Assembly: GCF_001605885.1 (NCBI RefSeq)
Contig: NZ_LRPE01000038.1
Span: 37,102-101,101, forward strand
Direction: 5' to 3'
From: Acinetobacter lactucae
GTDB taxonomy: Bacteria > Pseudomonadota > Gammaproteobacteria > Pseudomonadales > Moraxellaceae
Length of the DNA stretch: 64,000 nucleotides
Numbering within the stretch: position 1 is the first letter of the stretch; each line of letters starts with the position of its first letter. This document shows positions 30,397 through 38,866 of this stretch, piece by piece. The notes under the pieces were generated by a model that was not told the DNA's origin, did not search any database, and was given only the letters and a program-made list of their open reading frames with translations. Position numbers and translations under genes: made by a program.

Positions 30397-31095
30397 ATGA
30401 CTACACAAAAACAATTTTTCCAAATTAATATCATCTTTCTTTTTCTCAGTTTTTTTCTGCTTTTAATTGTTTTTCCAGTGGGTGGGAAAATTGATATGTA
30501 CCTCATCCAGCCTTGGATTGATTCAACAGGTCATTTTTTCAATCGAGACAACTGGTATCTAGAAAGACTTAATCATGAAATTGTTAAACAAATCATTACT
30601 ACCATTTACGTCATCTTTTTCGGTCTATGGCTTGCGTCATTTAAAGTTGAGAAATTAAAGCCTTATCGTTGGCAATATGGTTATATGTTTTTTGTGAGCA
30701 TGATTGGTAGCGCATTGGTTAGTCTCTTAAAATCACAATCTGCTCATGCGTGTCCTTGGAATATGATTCATCCTAACAGCTTAGGTGGCTATATTTGGGA
30801 CTTTACTGCGAAACATGGACATTGTTTTCCGGGTGGGCATGCAAGCGCTGGTTTTATTTTAATAACAGGTTATTTTGTTTATCGCCTTGAGCAGCCTAAA
30901 CGTGCCTATTTTTATCTCATTGCGGGCATTCTATTAGGCTTTATGATGGGATGGGCACAAATGATGCGTGGAGCACATTTCCTGAGTCATAACTTATGGA
31001 CAGGTTGGGTGGTTTGGGCGGTAAATGTCTTATTTTATGCAGTTTGTATTCACCGCTTTGAATTTGAAAAACAAATTAAACAAGAACGGGTCTAA
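30397..31095 (+). CDS. PAP2-family (COG3907-like) membrane phosphatase beside pmrCAB
   Basis: A 232-residue inner-membrane protein with about six helices. The PAP2 active-site pattern is a variant: K112 in the first motif, P145-G-G-H148 in place of PSGH, and R191-G-A-H194 with H198 in the third. The FPGGHASAG segment is typical of the COG3907 branch. The substrate could be lipid A 1-phosphate, undecaprenyl-PP or phosphatidate; none is proven. A perfect PmrA box lies 51 nt upstream, and the stop is one base from the convergent pmrB stop. Both suggest a role in PmrA-controlled envelope modification (inference). Confidence 0.85.
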   Translation: MTTQKQFFQINIIFLFLSFFLLLIVFPVGGKIDMYLIQPWIDSTGHFFNRDNWYLERLNHEIVKQIITTIYVIFFGLWLASFKVEKLKPYRWQYGYMFFVSMIGSALVSLLKSQSAHACPWNMIHPNSLGGYIWDFTAKHGHCFPGGHASAGFILITGYFVYRLEQPKRAYFYLIAGILLGFMMGWAQMMRGAHFLSHNLWTGWVVWAVNVLFYAVCIHRFEFEKQIKQERV

Positions 31096-31096
31096 A

Positions 31097-32431
31097 TTAA
31101 ATTCTAGTTTCGTGAACATGTAAAATCTTTGGAAGTTTGACTAAGACCGAAAGTCCACCAAGCTCTAAACTTCTGTCTAGTGTCAAAGTCCCACCTAAAC
31201 GTTGAGTTGCTCGGTCAACAATGGATAGGCCTAAACCACTCCCCACTTCAAGATGGTGATGTACACGATAAAAACGCTTTAGAACTTTGTCATAATGTTC
31301 TGGGTCAATCCCCGCGCCGCTATCTTCAATTTGTATACATGCATCGCCATCTGTAGCAGTGAAAACAGAGATATTAATCATTCCTTCATGAGGCGTATAT
31401 TTGATTGCGTTATCAATTAAGTTAAAAATGATTGAATGAACTGTTGGCTCAACACTATGCATTTCGATTGGTTCATTACGAACAAATCCCAAGTCGATTT
31501 CTTTTTGCATCGCTAAATTCACAAGCTGTTCAACACAATTTAAAGCGACATCATTAAGCTGAAAAGCCCTCGTTGGTTCAATCACACTTAAAGAAACATC
31601 CTGCTTAGCCAGCGCTAAAAGCTGTGTCACCAAGTGCTGAATACGCGCTAATCCTTTACTTAAATTTTGTAGCGATTCCTGCTCAGGAAATTGACTAATT
31701 AAAATCTTGGTTTGTAAATTCAGAGCAGTCACAGGAGTTCGAAGTTCATGAGCAGCATCTGCAATAAACTGTTTCTGTTCATTTTGTGCCTTAGAAATAC
31801 GCTCAAACAGTCGGTTCATTTCATCAATTGTGGGTAACAATTCTTGAGGATAATCTACAACTTCAATGGGCGTGAGCTCTTCTGAATCACGATGAGTCAA
31901 TTCATTTTTAAAGTCATCGATCGGCTTTAGGCCCCGACGAATAATTGCAGCTAAAGCAAAAATCGCAAATGGTAAGATAATCAAATATGGAATGAACATG
32001 CTGCCTGCAAGTTCCCAAGCAAAAGCCTCACGAACCTTTTCTTGCTGGCTAATCTGAATTTGATAATCCTTTAACGGCAAAACATAGGTACGGATTAAGC
32101 CGTTACTGGTTTTATGTGAGTAAAAGCCAGCTTGTTTAACAGGTGGAACCAATAAATGGAGATGGTGAGATAAATGGGCTTGATCTTTATATGCCCAAAT
32201 ATCTACAAATAAATCTTCTTCATGATAAGTTTTATGAAAATCAAACTTACTTGTTACTGTTTTCAATGGATATTCAGCTGTTCGCTCAGCTAAATAACGC
32301 ATTTGCGTATCTAAAATTTCATCGACTTCTTGAAGTGCAACTTTATAAGCACTAAAAATTAATATACAACCTAAAATGACACTGAAAACTGAGGTGCCCC
32401 AAATCAGTCGTTTTTTTAATGAATAATGCAC
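31097..32431 (-). CDS. pmrB: Sensor histidine kinase PmrB
   Basis: A 444-residue two-helix membrane kinase that senses low pH, metals or cationic peptides and phosphorylates PmrA. Helix 1 lies near 10-28 and helix 2 near 143-163, with a periplasmic sensor loop between. The phosphoacceptor is H228 in A-A-H-E-L-R-T-P233; the N, G1 and G2 boxes are NLIDNAIKYT, EDSGAGID and GSGLGLSIV. Positions often altered in colistin-resistant Acinetobacter (T232, P233) are wild type. It is 24 nt downstream of pmrA. Confidence 0.96.
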   Translation of the reverse strand: MHYSLKKRLIWGTSVFSVILGCILIFSAYKVALQEVDEILDTQMRYLAERTAEYPLKTVTSKFDFHKTYHEEDLFVDIWAYKDQAHLSHHLHLLVPPVKQAGFYSHKTSNGLIRTYVLPLKDYQIQISQQEKVREAFAWELAGSMFIPYLIILPFAIFALAAIIRRGLKPIDDFKNELTHRDSEELTPIEVVDYPQELLPTIDEMNRLFERISKAQNEQKQFIADAAHELRTPVTALNLQTKILISQFPEQESLQNLSKGLARIQHLVTQLLALAKQDVSLSVIEPTRAFQLNDVALNCVEQLVNLAMQKEIDLGFVRNEPIEMHSVEPTVHSIIFNLIDNAIKYTPHEGMINISVFTATDGDACIQIEDSGAGIDPEHYDKVLKRFYRVHHHLEVGSGLGLSIVDRATQRLGGTLTLDRSLELGGLSVLVKLPKILHVHETRI

Positions 32432-32455
32432 TGTTATGAAGTTCCAAAATTTAAG

Positions 32456-33130
32456 TTACGATTGCCCTAAACGATAACCCAGCCCTCGAATCGTTCGAAT
32501 AAAGTCTTTCCCGAGTTTAGCTCTCAAGTGATGCACATATACTTCAATCGTATTACTGGTTACATCACTATCGAAATCATATAACTTATCTTCAAGATTT
32601 GCTTTAGAAAAGATTTTATTTGGGTGGCTCATCAAAGGAATAAGAATTGCCCATTCACGATTAGACAAATCAATACGTTGACCTTTAAAAGTAGCAATGT
32701 GCTGTTCAACATTTAAAACCAGATCGCCACTTTGTAATAGCTGCTCATGATTGGCAAGCTGAGCCTCTACCCCGCTACGGCGTAATAGCGCGTGAATACG
32801 AGCAAGTAACTCATCAAACTCATAGGGTTTAATTAAGTAATCATCTGCGCCATGGTTTAAGCCATCCACGCGGTTTTGTAACTGATCTCGTGCTGAAATA
32901 ATTAAGACTGGTGTCGCTGCTCTTTGGCGAATTTGCTTTAAGACTTGCATGCCATCCATCATCGGTAGCCCTAAGTCTAAAAGAATTAAATCGAATTTAT
33001 TTTTAGCTAACTGAGCCAGACCATCTAAGCCATTATTGACCCATTCCACCTCAAATTGATGATATTGCAGCAACGTTATTGTTGACTCTGCAATCATAAA
33101 ATCATCTTCAATCATCAAGATTTTTGTCAT
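32456..33130 (-). CDS. pmrA: Response regulator PmrA
   Basis: A 224-residue OmpR-family regulator. The receiver domain has the acidic pocket E8-D9-D10, phosphoacceptor D52 and K101; P102, a known resistance site, is unchanged. The C-terminal winged helix ends with EVYVHHLRAKLGKDFIRTIRGLGYRL. It activates pmrCAB in Acinetobacter, giving phosphoethanolamine on lipid A and polymyxin resistance. Two perfect PmrA boxes are in this window. It is 14 nt downstream of pmrC. Confidence 0.97.
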   Translation of the reverse strand: MTKILMIEDDFMIAESTITLLQYHQFEVEWVNNGLDGLAQLAKNKFDLILLDLGLPMMDGMQVLKQIRQRAATPVLIISARDQLQNRVDGLNHGADDYLIKPYEFDELLARIHALLRRSGVEAQLANHEQLLQSGDLVLNVEQHIATFKGQRIDLSNREWAILIPLMSHPNKIFSKANLEDKLYDFDSDVTSNTIEVYVHHLRAKLGKDFIRTIRGLGYRLGQS

Positions 33131-33144
33131 GTTCTAGGCTCGCT

Positions 33145-34794
33145 TTAATTCACATGTGCACATGAGTGCAGCATATCCAGTTGAGGGTTGATGACCTGAG
33201 TTTTTACGCCTAATAAACTCAGTAAGCTTGGGAATAAATTATCCTGACTTAACTTCTCTTTAGTTTGTTGGCTTAAACAACTTACTTGTGCAAAATTGTT
33301 CTGTTTCCAGCGATCTGAAAACCACATCATCATGGGTACATGTGTTTGTTGGGTCGGTGCGATTGCATACGGTGAACCATGTAAATATAAACCATGTTCA
33401 CCCGTTGATTCACCATGATCAGATAAATACCATAAACCTGTTTGATATTTCGATAATTCTTTTAGATTATTAATGATCTGACTTAACACATGATCTGTGT
33501 ATACAATGGTGTCATCATAACTATTTAATAACTCTGTTTGAGAGCAACCCTGTATCGCATTAGTATCGCAAGTCGGTTTAAACAGTTGATATTGAGCTGG
33601 CGCGCGCTTGTAATAGGCTGGACCATGACTTCCGACTTGATGTAAAACAATCAGTCGTGGACGGGTATCTTCTTTAGGAATAGTCGCTAAATATTCATTT
33701 AAGCTATCAATTAAAATATCATCATAGCATTCGCCGTCTTTACACCATTTTTGCTTTAACTTTTCTGGTATTTTGTACTGGTCAACACGATCACAAGTGC
33801 CCTTACACCCAGAGTTATTATCAATCCAAGTCACTTGGTAACCCGCACGCTTTGCAATGTCCAATAGACCTTCACGATGACTCGCAAGTTGTTCATTATA
33901 GTCAACGCGAGGCATTCCAGAGAACATACATGGAACAGACACAGCAGTTGCTGTACCACATGAGCTGACTTGGGAAAAATTCAAAATATCTTGTTTAGAA
34001 AGTTCCGGATTCGTATTTTTCGAATAACCATTTAATGCAAAACTTTCTGCACGAGCTGTCTCGCCAACAACGAGTACCATTAATTTAGGTAGGTTCGTTT
34101 GCACTTGCTGAACTTGATGAGCATCTTCACCATAATGTATGAGTGGTAAGTTCTTCTTAGGTGCCATTTTGTGATAATAAGATATTAAAGATGAAATACT
34201 ATTTTGTGGAGAAATCATACCTTTTAAATCGCGATGCTCACGAAAAATAGATGCAAAATCAACATAATAAACAAATAGCAAAATACCCACGATTGCACAC
34301 GAGGCAATAATTGATCCGATTTTTTTAAACACTAAATGAGATAATTTTTCTTTTTTAAGATTTATTTGAAAAATTAAAAAGATAGGTAAAACCACAAAGA
34401 AAACTGTCCAAAGCCCGAAACGTAATGAAATTAAATCAGAAACTTCAGATACATCAGTTTGTATCATATTTTGAATCTGATCGGGTGAGATGATTACCCC
34501 CAATGTATTGACGAAATAAGAGCTAAAACCGCCAACGAAGACCAATAAAATTGCAATAATTTTAGCAGTCCATTTCCAGTTTAAAATCTGTAAAATTGCA
34601 TAATAGGCAGCAACCACAATAACTATAGTAGCAGCTAAGAATAGAATAGCTTTTAGTCCAATATATGGAGTTAAAAGATGTACTTCATGATAAAAACCAA
34701 CATTTAGAATTACCCCTAACCAAATGGCTATAATCAAATTAAACATAAACAGTGAAATCTGTTTATGTTTTAAAGTAGAAAAAAAATTCAGCAT
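33145..34794 (-). CDS. pmrC: Lipid A phosphoethanolamine transferase PmrC (EptA family)
   Basis: A 549-residue inner-membrane enzyme that moves phosphoethanolamine from phosphatidylethanolamine to lipid A phosphates. Five N-terminal helices (about 15-180) precede a periplasmic alkaline-phosphatase-like domain. The catalytic Thr is T246 in G-E-T-A-R-A-E-S, and metal ligands appear in the LSDHGESTGEHG segment. Several Cys pairs in the catalytic domain (SSCGTATAVSVPC, GCKGTC) match family disulfides. It is the first gene of pmrCAB and carries a PmrA box 49 nt upstream. Confidence 0.96.
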   Translation of the reverse strand: MLNFFSTLKHKQISLFMFNLIIAIWLGVILNVGFYHEVHLLTPYIGLKAILFLAATIVIVVAAYYAILQILNWKWTAKIIAILLVFVGGFSSYFVNTLGVIISPDQIQNMIQTDVSEVSDLISLRFGLWTVFFVVLPIFLIFQINLKKEKLSHLVFKKIGSIIASCAIVGILLFVYYVDFASIFREHRDLKGMISPQNSISSLISYYHKMAPKKNLPLIHYGEDAHQVQQVQTNLPKLMVLVVGETARAESFALNGYSKNTNPELSKQDILNFSQVSSCGTATAVSVPCMFSGMPRVDYNEQLASHREGLLDIAKRAGYQVTWIDNNSGCKGTCDRVDQYKIPEKLKQKWCKDGECYDDILIDSLNEYLATIPKEDTRPRLIVLHQVGSHGPAYYKRAPAQYQLFKPTCDTNAIQGCSQTELLNSYDDTIVYTDHVLSQIINNLKELSKYQTGLWYLSDHGESTGEHGLYLHGSPYAIAPTQQTHVPMMMWFSDRWKQNNFAQVSCLSQQTKEKLSQDNLFPSLLSLLGVKTQVINPQLDMLHSCAHVN

Positions 34795-34842
34795 CCCGGA
34801 CGACTACAATCTTTTTATGATGCTTCACTGTAGAAATTAAAA

Positions 34843-34859
34843 CTTAAAAATCACTTAAA
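34843..34859 (-). promoter_or_regulatory. PmrA box upstream of pmrC
   Basis: On the minus strand this reads TTTAAG-TGATT-TTTAAG, a perfect YTTAAK-N5-YTTAAK match. TACAGT begins 10 nt after it as the likely -10 hexamer. It fits the known autoregulation of pmrCAB. Confidence 0.8.
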
Positions 34860-34920
34860 TAAAAATGATCTAATCCAGAGGCCTTATCACATACTTATTT
34901 TTTAAATTTTAAACAACAAA

Positions 34921-34946
34921 AAGGCGAGATTGATTAATCTCGCCTT
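34921..34946 (-). terminator. Terminator of the DcaP-like porin gene
   Basis: An 11-bp stem (AAGGCGAGATT with its complement), 4-nt loop and U run on the minus-strand transcript, 27 nt past the porin stop. Confidence 0.9.
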
Positions 34947-34972
34947 TTTTAATTTTTAACTAAATATTGTTC

Positions 34973-36292
34973 TTAGAAACTATATTTAGCCATTAAACCA
35001 ACACGGTTATCTTTGTAAGACTTACCGTCAAAAGTATCACGCTTACCGTTAACGTACTCAACACCTAAATCAATTGGTTTAACTGGCGTATAAATCACGT
35101 TAAGCCATGCTTGTTGAACTTTTTCATTCCCTGCTGCATATGCTTTTGCATAATCAGTACCATCATCAGCGAATTGAGCACCATATGCTAGAGTAGAACG
35201 TAAGTTAGGTAAAATCTTATAAGTTCCACCCACTTGTACTGCTACAAATTCATTTTGCTCAATATCACCATTTACGATTGTATAGGCCTTATTACTACCA
35301 TATAGATAGTTGCTATTACCTACTACATATGATGCATCAGCAAATAGTTTTAAAGGATCAGATACTTTAAAGTCTGTACCAACTGCTACACCCCAACCAG
35401 TTTGGTTGTCACCGCCAGCTTTTGATTTATAGTTTTCAACTAATGCACGAGCTGAAGCCGAACCCTTGCCATCTGCATAACCTTGAGTGATTTTAGCAGT
35501 TAAGACTGGTAGGCTATATTTGATACTGTCATTTACCCAAGCACCATCTTCATCCTTTGTACCCGTAAGACCAGCACTATCGCCCTCTTCAGCTGCTACA
35601 AACAATTGAGTGGTTGGTCCAAGTTTATAGTTATAACGTACTTGCGGAACACGTGTTGTACCACCACCAATGTTTGTCGAGAAATCGATCATTTCTGGTG
35701 CATGATTAGACAAGAAGTTAGACGTTGTTTGACCGAACAACCAGTTGTTATAAGTTAAGTAAGCATGACGAATACGCAATCCATCATTTGTACCTGCAAA
35801 GTCAACTTCGATTTTACCCCCAACTTTGGCATTACTTACAGGAGCAGTAAAATCTAAACCTAAACGAGTCGTTTTAGGTGTTGCACGAATTTTGTCTTTT
35901 GCTTCACCTTTTGATTCAGCTACTTTGTTAAAGTCGTTATCCGCACCTTCGATAATGTAGTTAGCATCACCACGAACATAACCATATAGGTTCACATCAG
36001 CGCCAGCTTTAGATTTAAATCCTGCTAAAGGAGAAGCTGGTGCAGCAGCTTGAGGTTGTGCTTTAACTTCAGCTAACTGTACTTGCTGTTGTTGCTGTAC
36101 TTGCTGTTGTTGTTGCTGAACTTGTTGCTGCTGTTGAATTAAAGCTTTCAGCGCTTCAACTTCTTTACGAAGCTGTTGAATTTCCGCTTTGTCGGAAGTC
36201 GCAGCATGTGCCCCACTCATCATTAAAGCTGTAACTGTAAGAGCTAAGCTTTTAATAACAAAAGATTTACGATTAAGGAATAGATCCATCAA
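34973..36292 (-). CDS. DcaP-like outer-membrane porin
   Basis: A 439-residue trimeric porin of the Acinetobacter DcaP type. A Sec signal (cleavage near AHA-A, about residue 30) is followed by a coiled coil (IQQLRKEVEALKALIQ) and an uninterrupted Gln/Val tract (about 52-72). The barrel begins at GADVNLYGYVRGDANY and ends in the outer-membrane C-terminal signature, ...NRVGLMAKYSF. DcaP proteins take up dicarboxylates and some beta-lactamase inhibitors; the substrate here is inferred. The Gln tract is encoded by runs of CAA/CAG (about 36080-36136), prone to length change. Confidence 0.87.
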   Translation of the reverse strand: MMDLFLNRKSFVIKSLALTVTALMMSGAHAATSDKAEIQQLRKEVEALKALIQQQQQVQQQQQQVQQQQQVQLAEVKAQPQAAAPASPLAGFKSKAGADVNLYGYVRGDANYIIEGADNDFNKVAESKGEAKDKIRATPKTTRLGLDFTAPVSNAKVGGKIEVDFAGTNDGLRIRHAYLTYNNWLFGQTTSNFLSNHAPEMIDFSTNIGGGTTRVPQVRYNYKLGPTTQLFVAAEEGDSAGLTGTKDEDGAWVNDSIKYSLPVLTAKITQGYADGKGSASARALVENYKSKAGGDNQTGWGVAVGTDFKVSDPLKLFADASYVVGNSNYLYGSNKAYTIVNGDIEQNEFVAVQVGGTYKILPNLRSTLAYGAQFADDGTDYAKAYAAGNEKVQQAWLNVIYTPVKPIDLGVEYVNGKRDTFDGKSYKDNRVGLMAKYSF

Positions 36293-36827
36293 AAACTCCT
36301 AAAAATATATTTTATGTTGCCTATCCATGCCAAGTTGATTTATGCCATTAAATTAGGGGCTAAAAAATCAACTATCTTCCACTTTGGCTACATTAATTTT
36401 ATTACCGCAACCAAAACCAATTTCAACGTTATGCAAGACCAAAAGCCCATAACCAAAGACATAAAAAACATACTTTGGTTTACAGATTTTTACCTTAACT
36501 TCATGTTGTAACGAATCCTACACAACTCTCTTATCTTATAGAATGATTAAATCGTTATTTCATTATTCTTTTTTAGACTTTAGGCTAATAACCAATCTAA
36601 TTGAACATTTTTCTGCCCATCTCGATTGATTCACATGATTTTTCTTGTTATCCAATTCCATTTTTTCTCCATTTAGCTTCCATTTGCTATCCACACAAGA
36701 TGGCACAATTAATTGAGCATTTAAATAGCTAAAAATATACATTTTTAAAAACATAGACGAAGGTATGAGATAAAGCTTAGATCACGGCTTAAGCAACATT
36801 AAAATTCTTTATTTCATTTAGTTAACA
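36293..36827. other. Intergenic region upstream of the porin gene
   Basis: 535 nt, strongly A+T-rich. The porin promoter should lie in the first 150 nt, reading leftwards, but I cannot fix it. Two short ORFs (36314-36511 plus, 36563-36754 minus) have no ribosome site and no family resemblance. The minus one ends in a somewhat protein-like stretch and could be a relic. Confidence 0.4.
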
Positions 36828-38087
36828 TTATTTTTCCTGCAGTTTCGCATGTTTCCAGAGGAAAATAGGCAGTAAACTGATCACTCCAATAATGACAATA
36901 GCTATCAAATAATGGAAATAACCCAGTACATCTCCAATCACACCACTAAAACTATAAAGGAGACCGCTAACAGTCGCCATGACTGATACCTGAAACGTAA
37001 AATCTGTTCCCGCATATTCTTTTCGACTGTAATGCATGACCAGAGTCAACATAACCACTAACAACATTGCCGAGAATGCATCTTCTAAAGCATTGACTGA
37101 ATAGATAGCCCAGACATTCAACTGAATGTTTTGTTCATGGGCATAGGCTAAATAAGCATAGCCTCCTAGGCTCATAATTTTAAAAATTGAAAAAACAATT
37201 AGTGCTGTTGGTCTAGAAAAATATTTAAGAACTCCTCCCGCTATTGCCGCCCCAGTGAGTGCCGCTACTGCACCGAGCATCGTGATATAAACACCAATTT
37301 GAGTAAAACTCAGCCCCATATCCACCATTAAAGGTTTAAGTAATGGCCCAGCTAAGCCGTCTGCTACTTTAAAAGTGATCAGTACCACTAACCAAGAGCG
37401 GAGTTCTTTATTCTGAGAGAAATATCTTAAGTAAACTTTAATCTTTAGGACTAAATTTTGTTGGTCAAATTTGAGTTCACGATTTGAATTGGAAGTATGT
37501 TGGGGTTCTTTAAATAATAAAACGGGTAAAGTATTTAAAAATACTAAGGTTGCTAATAGCAAAAAAGTAGGTTGCCATGTCAGCCAGTCTAAACACCAAA
37601 GTACAGCTCCTCCACCGACAATAAAACCTAACCGCGAACCAATAACCTGAAATGTATTCCCCCAATGTTGTTGATCATGTTTCAATAAATTGACGGCCAA
37701 AGCATCGGTCGCAATATCTTGGGTTGCTCCTGTTAAATTCATAAAAAGAAGTGAAATAAAAAAGGCAAATAAATAAATGGGCTGATCTAAAGCTTGAACG
37801 GGGAAAAAAGACAAAATACAAAGTACAGCTACCATCAAAAACTGAGTAGGTAGAATCCAACTACGATAGTGTCCTAAACGGGAAAGTGCGTGTCGGTCGA
37901 CCCACGGCGCCCAAAAGATCTTAATTGACCACGGCAACATTAGTAGACCAAAACCGCCAATATGGGCGAGTGAAACACCTTCTGCTCTTAAAATCACGGG
38001 TAAAGCATGCGTCATAAACCCGACAGGCAGTCCTTGTGCCCAATATAAAGAAAATAGCAGAAGATAGGGATTTTGCTGCCGCAACAT
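36828..38087 (-). CDS. MFS carrier of the AmpG / RhtX-FptX type
   Basis: A 419-residue, 12-helix transporter. The N-terminus (LLLFSLYWAQGLPVGFMTHALPVILR followed by LPWSIKIFWAPWVDR) is shared by AmpG muropeptide permeases and the RhtX/FptX siderophore importers. The short loops and lack of a C-terminal extension fit a single-domain permease. Without a siderophore or ampC neighbour the substrate cannot be assigned. There is no terminator I can see on its 3' side. Confidence 0.78.
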   Translation of the reverse strand: MLRQQNPYLLLFSLYWAQGLPVGFMTHALPVILRAEGVSLAHIGGFGLLMLPWSIKIFWAPWVDRHALSRLGHYRSWILPTQFLMVAVLCILSFFPVQALDQPIYLFAFFISLLFMNLTGATQDIATDALAVNLLKHDQQHWGNTFQVIGSRLGFIVGGGAVLWCLDWLTWQPTFLLLATLVFLNTLPVLLFKEPQHTSNSNRELKFDQQNLVLKIKVYLRYFSQNKELRSWLVVLITFKVADGLAGPLLKPLMVDMGLSFTQIGVYITMLGAVAALTGAAIAGGVLKYFSRPTALIVFSIFKIMSLGGYAYLAYAHEQNIQLNVWAIYSVNALEDAFSAMLLVVMLTLVMHYSRKEYAGTDFTFQVSVMATVSGLLYSFSGVIGDVLGYFHYLIAIVIIGVISLLPIFLWKHAKLQEK

Positions 38088-38215
38088 AGAAACCTACTTT
38101 TTATTTGTTTAATAAGGAATAACATCAAATGTCATTTTGTTCTTACATTTTGCCAATGAAGCATATATTTCAAAAGATTAAGATAAAACTAGGACAAGTT
38201 AAAATTTAAAAAAAT

Positions 38216-38842
38216 ATGGATCAACATTTCCCTAATTTACCTGATTTGGTACCCCAACGTGGCACTGCTTTAAGCCGAGCGCTATTTAAAAAACTTTTTT
38301 TAGCGCAAGGTTGGACAATTGAAGGCGAAGTTCCTAATTTTCCAAAAGCAGTGGCGATTATTTCCCCCCATACTTCCAATATTGATGGATGGTATGGCTT
38401 TCTAGCGATTTTCGGATTAGGTATTCAAATTACCGTATTAGGTAAAGACGCTCTTTTTAAACCACCGTTTAAACGAGCTTTAGATTGGGCTGGGGTCATT
38501 CCTGTTAAACGTGACACAGCCAATGGACTTACTGAGCAAGTCGTTGCAACCATTCAAAAATATGACAAGATCTGGATTGGAATGGCGCCCGAAGGCACAC
38601 GTAAAAAAGCAAAAAAAATGAAAAGTGGCTTTTACCATATCGCCGCAAAAACAAATATTCCCATTGTGATGTTTTCTTTTGATTATGATCACAAGACGAT
38701 TCACTGCTTAGGTCACTTAAATCCAAGTGGCAACTACGACGAAGATCTCACCAAGATTTTTGAGCGTTATGAAGGAAAAATATCACCTAAAAATCGTAAT
38801 TGGCTTGCTGAACCTTTACAAAATCTAGTGAAAAAAATCTAG
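38216..38842 (+). CDS. 1-acyl-glycerol-3-phosphate acyltransferase family protein
   Basis: A 208-residue PlsC-like acyltransferase. The catalytic H-x4-D is H-T-S-N-I-D (about residue 51), and the glycerol-phosphate site is A-P-E-G-T-R near 125. It lacks the N-terminal membrane helices of PlsC, so it resembles the short soluble or peripheral PlsC-like group. Its substrate may be lysophosphatidate or another lysolipid. It is followed 24 nt later by a patatin-type lipase, which suggests a phospholipid-turnover pair. Confidence 0.85.
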   Translation: MDQHFPNLPDLVPQRGTALSRALFKKLFLAQGWTIEGEVPNFPKAVAIISPHTSNIDGWYGFLAIFGLGIQITVLGKDALFKPPFKRALDWAGVIPVKRDTANGLTEQVVATIQKYDKIWIGMAPEGTRKKAKKMKSGFYHIAAKTNIPIVMFSFDYDHKTIHCLGHLNPSGNYDEDLTKIFERYEGKISPKNRNWLAEPLQNLVKKI

Positions 38843-38866
38843 CAAAAATTGAGCAAATCTGGTCTC

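Noticed and set aside
36563..36754. A minus-strand frame of 63 codons upstream of the porin, with protein-like composition at its end.
   Set aside because: No ribosome site or family resemblance. It may be a relic, but I cannot support it as a gene.
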